From NCBI GenBank assembly GCA_029556915.1, contig JAKQIT010000039.1, positions 1-52,033 on the forward strand: a stretch of DNA of 52,033 bases, in the 5' to 3' direction. Under the pieces are notes generated by a model, which was given only the letters and a program-made list of their open reading frames with translations, had not been told where the DNA came from and did not search any database. Positions within the stretch are counted from its first letter, which is position 1; every line of letters begins with the position of its first letter. This DNA is from Pseudomonadota bacterium (GTDB lineage: Bacteria > Pseudomonadota > Gammaproteobacteria > Burkholderiales > Methylophilaceae). Below are positions 47,495-52,033 of the stretch, piece by piece. Both the position numbers and the translations under genes were made by a program.

Positions 47495-48712
47495 ATGATG
47501 CAGTTCGAGATAATAAAAAACAAGTTAAAACAAAGCGTCGTACTAATTTTAGCGTTTTTTTCGCTACCCACACTGGCCGATGAAGTTGACCCGTTTGCTG
47601 CATGGTTGCAAGCATTAAAAGAAGAAGCCATTGCCACAGGCGTTTCTAGCCAAACGATTCAAAAAACTTTTAAACAAGCGCAATATTTGCCGCGCATCAT
47701 CGCGCTTGATCGTGCCCAACCTGAATTTATCACGCCATTTTTAAGCTATTTAGAAAAGCGCGTTGATGCCGATAAAATATCGCAAGGCAGACAAATGTTG
47801 CTAACGCATGAAGATATGCTGGCAAAAATTGAAACGCAATATGGCGTGCCTAAGGAAACTTTAATCGCGTTTTGGGGTATGGAAACCAATTACGGCAGCA
47901 ACAAAGGCAATTTTGGTTTGCCATCTAGCCTAATGACATTGGCTTATGATGGCCGTCGTAGCACATTTTTTCGCGAGCAACTGATTAACACTATGCGCAT
48001 TGTTGATGCGGGGCATAACAATGTAGCTGGCATGCGCGGCTCTTGGGCGGGCGCGATGGGGCACATGCAATTTATGCCTTCCACCTTGCTTAAATACGGT
48101 GTGGATGCAGATGCTGACGGGCGCATCAATATTTGGTCTTCTCTGAATGATGCGTTTGCTTCCGCCGCCAATTATCTTGCGCAAGTCGGCTGGCGAAAAG
48201 ACGAAGCGACGGCGATGGAAGTCAAATTACCCGCTAATTTTGATTACCAATTAGCGCAATTAAATAGCCGCAAAACCAGCCAAGAATGGCAAAGTTTAGG
48301 CGTAACAGCGATTGATAACACCCCTTTGCCCGCGCATGAAAATGCCGCTATTTTGTTACCGCAAGGTTATCGCGGCCCCGCCATGATGGTGTTTAGCAAT
48401 TTTGATGCCGTGATGGATTGGAATAAATCGGTGAATTACGCGCTATCAGTGAGCTATTTAGCGCAGCAGTTGCGCGAAGATAAACCCATTATCGGTGGCG
48501 CAGAGGCTGAAAAATCAGCGCTGACGTATAATCAAATTTTAGCCCTGCAAAAAAATCTCAATGCTTTGGGTTTTGATTGTGGCGAGTCTGATGGCTTTCC
48601 GGGGCTAAAAACGCAAGCGGCCATTCGTCAATATCAAGCCACGCAACAACTGCCACAAGACGGCTACGCCAGTCCAAGTTTGTATCAACTTTTGCTGGTA
48701 AATAAGCCATAA
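47495..48712 (+). CDS. lytic murein transglycosylase, MltB family
   Basis: A 405-aa periplasmic protein with a signal peptide (VVLILAFFSLPTLADE). The catalytic SLT/MltB domain has FWGMETNYGSNKG (catalytic Glu) and GSWAGAMGHMQFMPST. The C-terminal 70 residues are a peptidoglycan-binding domain (LQKNLNALGFDCGESDGFPG). It cleaves the glycan backbone of peptidoglycan. It follows the NUDIX gene by 6 nt. Confidence 0.93.
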   Translation: MMQFEIIKNKLKQSVVLILAFFSLPTLADEVDPFAAWLQALKEEAIATGVSSQTIQKTFKQAQYLPRIIALDRAQPEFITPFLSYLEKRVDADKISQGRQMLLTHEDMLAKIETQYGVPKETLIAFWGMETNYGSNKGNFGLPSSLMTLAYDGRRSTFFREQLINTMRIVDAGHNNVAGMRGSWAGAMGHMQFMPSTLLKYGVDADADGRINIWSSLNDAFASAANYLAQVGWRKDEATAMEVKLPANFDYQLAQLNSRKTSQEWQSLGVTAIDNTPLPAHENAAILLPQGYRGPAMMVFSNFDAVMDWNKSVNYALSVSYLAQQLREDKPIIGGAEAEKSALTYNQILALQKNLNALGFDCGESDGFPGLKTQAAIRQYQATQQLPQDGYASPSLYQLLLVNKP

Positions 48713-48758
48713 GCAGTCACTCAAAAAATAGCTTAAAATCCCCCGAGAAAAAATAAAT

Positions 48759-48797
48759 GCCCTGTAAGCCAGTATCCATGCGGCTTGCAGAGGGGGT
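48759..48797 (+). repeat. REP-like palindrome, copy 6
   Basis: CCCTGTAAGCC and GGCTTGCAGAGGG flank the loop AGTATCCATGC. The CTCTCGGGCG tail is missing. It lies between convergent genes, the transglycosylase and the 2OG oxygenase. Confidence 0.85.
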
Positions 48798-48845
48798 AAA
48801 ATGATTTGTTGTGAATTTTGGCTTTTAAAAGTGATTTTTTAGGAG

Positions 48846-49514
48846 TTAAAAAACGCTATTGCCGCGCGTTTTAAACCAACCGGTCAAACTCATGCGCGGG
48901 CGCTTGGCGGGCAGCACCTCATGATAAAAACGGGACGATAAAAACAACACCAGCGTGCCGCCTTCAGGGCGCACATCTAGCGTTTTTGTGGTGTCATTCT
49001 CATCTAAATAAATGCGTAATTCGCCGCCATCGCTGGCTTGCCAAGCATTATTTAAATACAAAATACAGCTCACTTGCCGCACATCGCCCTGCTTGGCTTG
49101 CTGTGTATTTGCATGGTCGCCGCTAAACTGGTCTAAATGCTTTTTGTAAAACGCCCCAGCGGGGTACACTGCAAAATGGCTCTCCAGCGCGTGCAAGCCT
49201 AAAAATAAACTGCGGTTGATCGCAAGTTGCAAATTATCTGTTAAAGCTAAATAAGCACGCTCGGTAGGATGGGTGCTGTTTTCATCTAACCAAAATGTGG
49301 CATCGCCGCGCAAGTTGGCATTTAAGCGATTTTTGCCCGTGTTGGCTGGCTGCAACAGCCCAAGCTGTTGTAACTCAGTTGCGCGATTTGCCAATTGCTG
49401 CACTTGCTCAGCGGTTATAAACTGCGGCACAACCGCATAGCCTTGCGTAGCTAATGCTTCAATAAGCGGTTCATAACAACCAAGTTCATCAGATTGTTTA
49501 TTCATAGCCCGCAT
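48846..49514 (-). CDS. 2OG-Fe(II) dioxygenase, SM-20/prolyl hydroxylase-like
   Basis: A 222-aa protein with a jelly-roll fold. YKKHLDQFSGDH holds the HxD iron ligands; RFYHEVLPAKRPRMSLTGWF holds the distal His and the Arg that binds 2-oxoglutarate. Family members hydroxylate proteins or small molecules; the substrate here is unknown. The IS21 element sits about 40 bp upstream of its start (49557), so its promoter region may have been altered by the insertion. Confidence 0.88.
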   Translation of the reverse strand: MRAMNKQSDELGCYEPLIEALATQGYAVVPQFITAEQVQQLANRATELQQLGLLQPANTGKNRLNANLRGDATFWLDENSTHPTERAYLALTDNLQLAINRSLFLGLHALESHFAVYPAGAFYKKHLDQFSGDHANTQQAKQGDVRQVSCILYLNNAWQASDGGELRIYLDENDTTKTLDVRPEGGTLVLFLSSRFYHEVLPAKRPRMSLTGWFKTRGNSVF

Positions 49515-49556
49515 TATACGTGCTTAATGTGGCTAAACAAATTTCAACGTCTAGCC

Positions 49557-49621
49557 TGTTAAATTGCATCGAATATTGACCCACCTAGCATAGAAATATG
49601 CATCTAAATTTGACCCACGTA
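49557..49621. repeat. left terminal repeats of the IS21 element
   Basis: TGTTAAATTGCATC at the tip overlaps the first internal repeat (49565-49587), and a second repeat lies at 49599-49621. These are probable transposase-binding sites. Confidence 0.8.
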
Positions 49622-49661
49622 GCGATACTAGACTGCTCACAACCTGAGCAGGAGAATAGGA

Positions 49662-51191
49662 GTGATCGACGTGGCGATATTAAGTGTAATCAGGCGTTGG
49701 CATTTACGCGATCAAATGCCCATCAGGGAGATAGCTAGACGCACTGGCTTATCTAGAAATACAGTTAAGAAGTATCTTGCTGGGAAAGTGGTAGAACCCC
49801 ATTATTCCAGACGACGAAGCCCTAGCGTGATTGATCCATACGCGCTCAAGCTAACCCAATGGCTTAAACTAGAAGCTAGCCGCAATCGCAAGCAACGCCG
49901 CAACCTCAAACAACTGCATGAAGACTTGGTTTCTCTAGGATTTACTGGCTCATATGACAGAGTTACCGCTTTTGCTAGGAAGTGGCGTCAAGCGCAGCAG
50001 GAGTTGGCGCGTACTGCATGCCGAGGTACTTTCATTCCATTAGTCTTTGAACCGGGGGATGCCTTTCAGTTTGACTGGAGTGAAGACTGGGCGGTCATCG
50101 CCAATGAGCGCGTTAAGTTACAGATTGCCCATTTCAAACTCTCCCATTCTCGTGCTTTTTACCTACGCGCTTACTTACTACAGACCCATGAGATGCTATT
50201 CGATGCACACAACCACGCCTTTGAAGTATTAGGCGGTATCCCCAGACGTGGCATCTACGACAACATGCGCACCGCAGTGGATAAAGTCCGTCCTGGCAAA
50301 CAACGAGAGGTCAATGCACGCTTCTCAGCCATGGTCAGTCACTTTCTGTTTGAAGCCGAGTTCTGTAACCCCGCCTCAGGCTGGGAGAAAGGACAGATTG
50401 AGAAGAATGTCCGCGACTCACGGCATCGCCTGTGGCAACAAGCCCCTCGCTTTGACAGTCTTGAAGCCGTGAACACTTGGCTAGAAGAGCGTTGTGTCGA
50501 CTTATGGCATGACATTCGTCATCCTGAACTCCCTATGTCCGTGGCTGAAGCCTGGGCACAAGAATTAAGTCAACTCATGCCAACCCCATGCCGATTTGAT
50601 GGCTTTGTGGAGCACAGCAAGCCAGTCTCCCCGACCTGCTTAGTCAACTTTGAGCGTTGTCGTTATAGTGTGCCGGCATCCTTTGCTAATCGGCGTATTA
50701 GCTTACGTGTTTATGCACACCGTTTACTATTCGTTGCAGAAGGCCAAGTCATTGCAGAGCATAAGCGCATTATCAACCGCAGACATAGCCCATGCCAAAC
50801 AGTCTATGACTGGCGGCACTATCTGTCCGTATTGCAACGCAAACCTGGCGCCTTGAGAAATGGGGCACCCTTTGTCGATTTGCCAAGTGCCTTTTTGCAG
50901 TTGCAAGCCACGTTAAGCAAACGTAGTGGTGGAGACCGTGAAATGGTTGAGATACTGGCCCTTGTGCTATATCACGATCAGCAACTCATCTTACAAGCCG
51001 TAGAACAAGCTCTAGCCGCAGGGGTTGCCTCTAAGCAGCATATATTACATCTCTTGAGTTGTTTAATTGGTCAAATCCATCAGGTACCGCCACCTTTAAC
51101 GGATGTGCAACAAGCGCTTAATCTAAGCGAAGAACCACAAGCCAACGTGAATCGTTATGACACTTTAAGGAGTATCGGTCATGCAGCATGA
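49662..51191 (+). CDS. istA: IS21-family transposase IstA
   Basis: A 509-aa transposase. [18 protein letters not shown] is the N-terminal helix-turn-helix; [14 protein letters not shown] (first Asp), [14 protein letters not shown] (second Asp) and GWEKGQIEK (Glu) mark the rve-type DDE core. It starts with GTG at 49662 behind AATAGGA. It is intact. Confidence 0.95.
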   Translation: MIDVAILSVIRRWHLRDQMPIREIARRTGLSRNTVKKYLAGKVVEPHYSRRRSPSVIDPYALKLTQWLKLEASRNRKQRRNLKQLHEDLVSLGFTGSYDRVTAFARKWRQAQQELARTACRGTFIPLVFEPGDAFQFDWSEDWAVIANERVKLQIAHFKLSHSRAFYLRAYLLQTHEMLFDAHNHAFEVLGGIPRRGIYDNMRTAVDKVRPGKQREVNARFSAMVSHFLFEAEFCNPASGWEKGQIEKNVRDSRHRLWQQAPRFDSLEAVNTWLEERCVDLWHDIRHPELPMSVAEAWAQELSQLMPTPCRFDGFVEHSKPVSPTCLVNFERCRYSVPASFANRRISLRVYAHRLLFVAEGQVIAEHKRIINRRHSPCQTVYDWRHYLSVLQRKPGALRNGAPFVDLPSAFLQLQATLSKRSGGDREMVEILALVLYHDQQLILQAVEQALAAGVASKQHILHLLSCLIGQIHQVPPPLTDVQQALNLSEEPQANVNRYDTLRSIGHAA

Positions 51192-51969
51192 AACGATGAT
51201 TACCAGCTTAAAGTTACTCAAATTGTATGGGATGGCTAAAGCCGCAGATGAACTGGCGTCGCAAGCGGCGCCTGCTTACATGGCCGCATTACCTGTATTA
51301 GATGACTTAATCAAAGCAGAAGTGGCTGAACGAGAGGTGCGTGCAGTTCAATACCAAATCAGATTGGCACGTTTCCCAACCTATCGAGATCTGGCCGGCT
51401 TCGACTTTAGTCAAAGTAGTGTTAACGAAGCCTTAGTGCGTCAATTACACCGTATCGAGTTTGTGCAGGATGCACATAATATCGTCCTCATTGGCGGACC
51501 CGGTACAGGTAAAACGCACTTGGCAACGGCATTATGCTTACAAGCCATTGAACATCATGCCCAGCGTGTGCGGTTCTTCTCCACCATTGATCTTGTCAAT
51601 GCTTTAGAAATTGAGAAAGCGGCAGGTAAACATGGTCAAATTGCCAATCGACTATTACATGCCGATATTGTGGTCTTAGATGAACTTGGCTATTTGCCAT
51701 TTAGCCAAGCAGGCGGTGCGTTACTGTTTCATCTTCTCAGTAAACTCTATGAACAAACCAGTGTGGTGATTACCACTAACTTAGGCTTTGCTGAATGGAC
51801 AGGGGTATTTGGGGATCAGAAACTCACCACAGCCTTACTTGATAGACTCACGCATCGTTGTCATATTGTTGAAACAGGCAATGATAGTTATCGATTCAGA
51901 CACAGTGCAACTAAACCAAAAAAGGAGGTGAAAACAAGTGACGTAAAATTAACTTTAGAGATAGAATAA
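51181..51969 (+). CDS. istB: IS21-family helper ATPase IstB
   Basis: A 262-aa AAA+ ATPase that assists IstA. Walker [16 protein letters not shown] and Walker [14 protein letters not shown] are present; the family motif [17 protein letters not shown] follows. Its start overlaps the end of istA by 11 bp. It is intact. Confidence 0.95.
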   Translation: MQHETMITSLKLLKLYGMAKAADELASQAAPAYMAALPVLDDLIKAEVAEREVRAVQYQIRLARFPTYRDLAGFDFSQSSVNEALVRQLHRIEFVQDAHNIVLIGGPGTGKTHLATALCLQAIEHHAQRVRFFSTIDLVNALEIEKAAGKHGQIANRLLHADIVVLDELGYLPFSQAGGALLFHLLSKLYEQTSVVITTNLGFAEWTGVFGDQKLTTALLDRLTHRCHIVETGNDSYRFRHSATKPKKEVKTSDVKLTLEIE

Positions 51970-51978
51970 TTAACTTAA

Positions 51979-52024
51979 GGGTGGGTCAATATTCGATGCA
52001 TTTAGTGGGTCAGATTTAGATGCA
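51979..52024. repeat. right terminal repeats of the IS21 element
   Basis: Two repeats (GGTGGGTCAATATTCGATGCA and AGTGGGTCAGATTTAGATGCA, read on the plus strand) end in the terminal TTTAACA. Order and spacing differ from the left end. Confidence 0.75.
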
Positions 52025-52033
52025 ATTTAACAC

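Larger units (their letters stand above)
49557..52032 (+). mobile_element. complete IS21-family insertion sequence
   Basis: A 2476-bp element with istA and istB overlapping by 11 bp, as usual in IS21. The ends share the 14-bp inverted repeat TGTTAAATTGCATC. Inside each end are two 23-bp-type repeats (TGCATC...TTGACCCAC). The left pair is in the order GAATATTG then TAAATTTG; the right pair, read inward, is TAAATCTG then GAATATTG, so the two ends are not simple mirror images. Only one flanking base remains on the right, so a target duplication cannot be checked. Confidence 0.9.

Overview
The window looks like chromosome of a methylotrophic betaproteobacterium of the Methylophilaceae, Methylotenera-like. 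This is inferred from moderate-to-low GC, a three-gene pyruvate dehydrogenase cluster whose E3 carries its own lipoyl domain, the order tpiA-secG-tRNA-Leu-nuoABCDEFGHIJKLMN, a BigR-type sulfide locus and a sorbosone-dehydrogenase-like protein. No 16S gene or other direct taxonomic marker is present.

Layout. 1-3.6 kb: a Crp/Fnr-type regulator and a BigR-type persulfide locus. A frameshifted persulfide dioxygenase is divergent from an ArsR/BigR regulator, a DUF442 sulfurtransferase and a TauE/SafE exporter; two AT-rich dyads lie between the divergent genes. 3.6-5.7 kb: a lipoprotein and an M17 aminopeptidase. 5.9-11.7 kb: aceE-aceF-lpdA. 11.9-19 kb: a lipoprotein, a GlcD/D-lactate-dehydrogenase-like flavoprotein, a SPOR protein, coaX, a copper-type TonB receptor and birA. 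19-24 kb: glnS, whose 3' end is partly duplicated around a zeta-toxin-like kinase and a 53-aa partner ORF, followed by an ABC/AAA ATPase plus TOPRIM-like gene pair. This is the most likely accessory, defence-type segment. A flavin reductase follows. 24-31 kb: corA, msrA, a Y-family polymerase, an AT-rich decayed patch with a lipoprotein and gene remnants, and a sorbosone-dehydrogenase-like lipoprotein. 30-46 kb: tpiA, secG, tRNA-Leu and the complete 14-gene complex I operon. 46-49.5 kb: a zinc metallopeptidase, a NUDIX hydrolase, an MltB-type transglycosylase and a 2OG-Fe(II) oxygenase. 49.6-52 kb: a complete IS21-family element whose right end falls one base before the window ends.

Functionally, pyruvate dehydrogenase feeds NADH to complex I. 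The sulfide locus handles persulfide and sulfite, with its dioxygenase apparently broken by one missing A. The accessory genes are concentrated after glnS and at the IS21 end.

A family of short palindromic repeats recurs just after the 3' ends of genes. The stem arms are about 12 nt and the loop is AGTATCCATGC-like. Six copies are intergenic and a seventh, near-identical core lies inside the lpdA coding sequence in the linker after the lipoyl domain. No CRISPR array, rRNA or integrase gene was seen.
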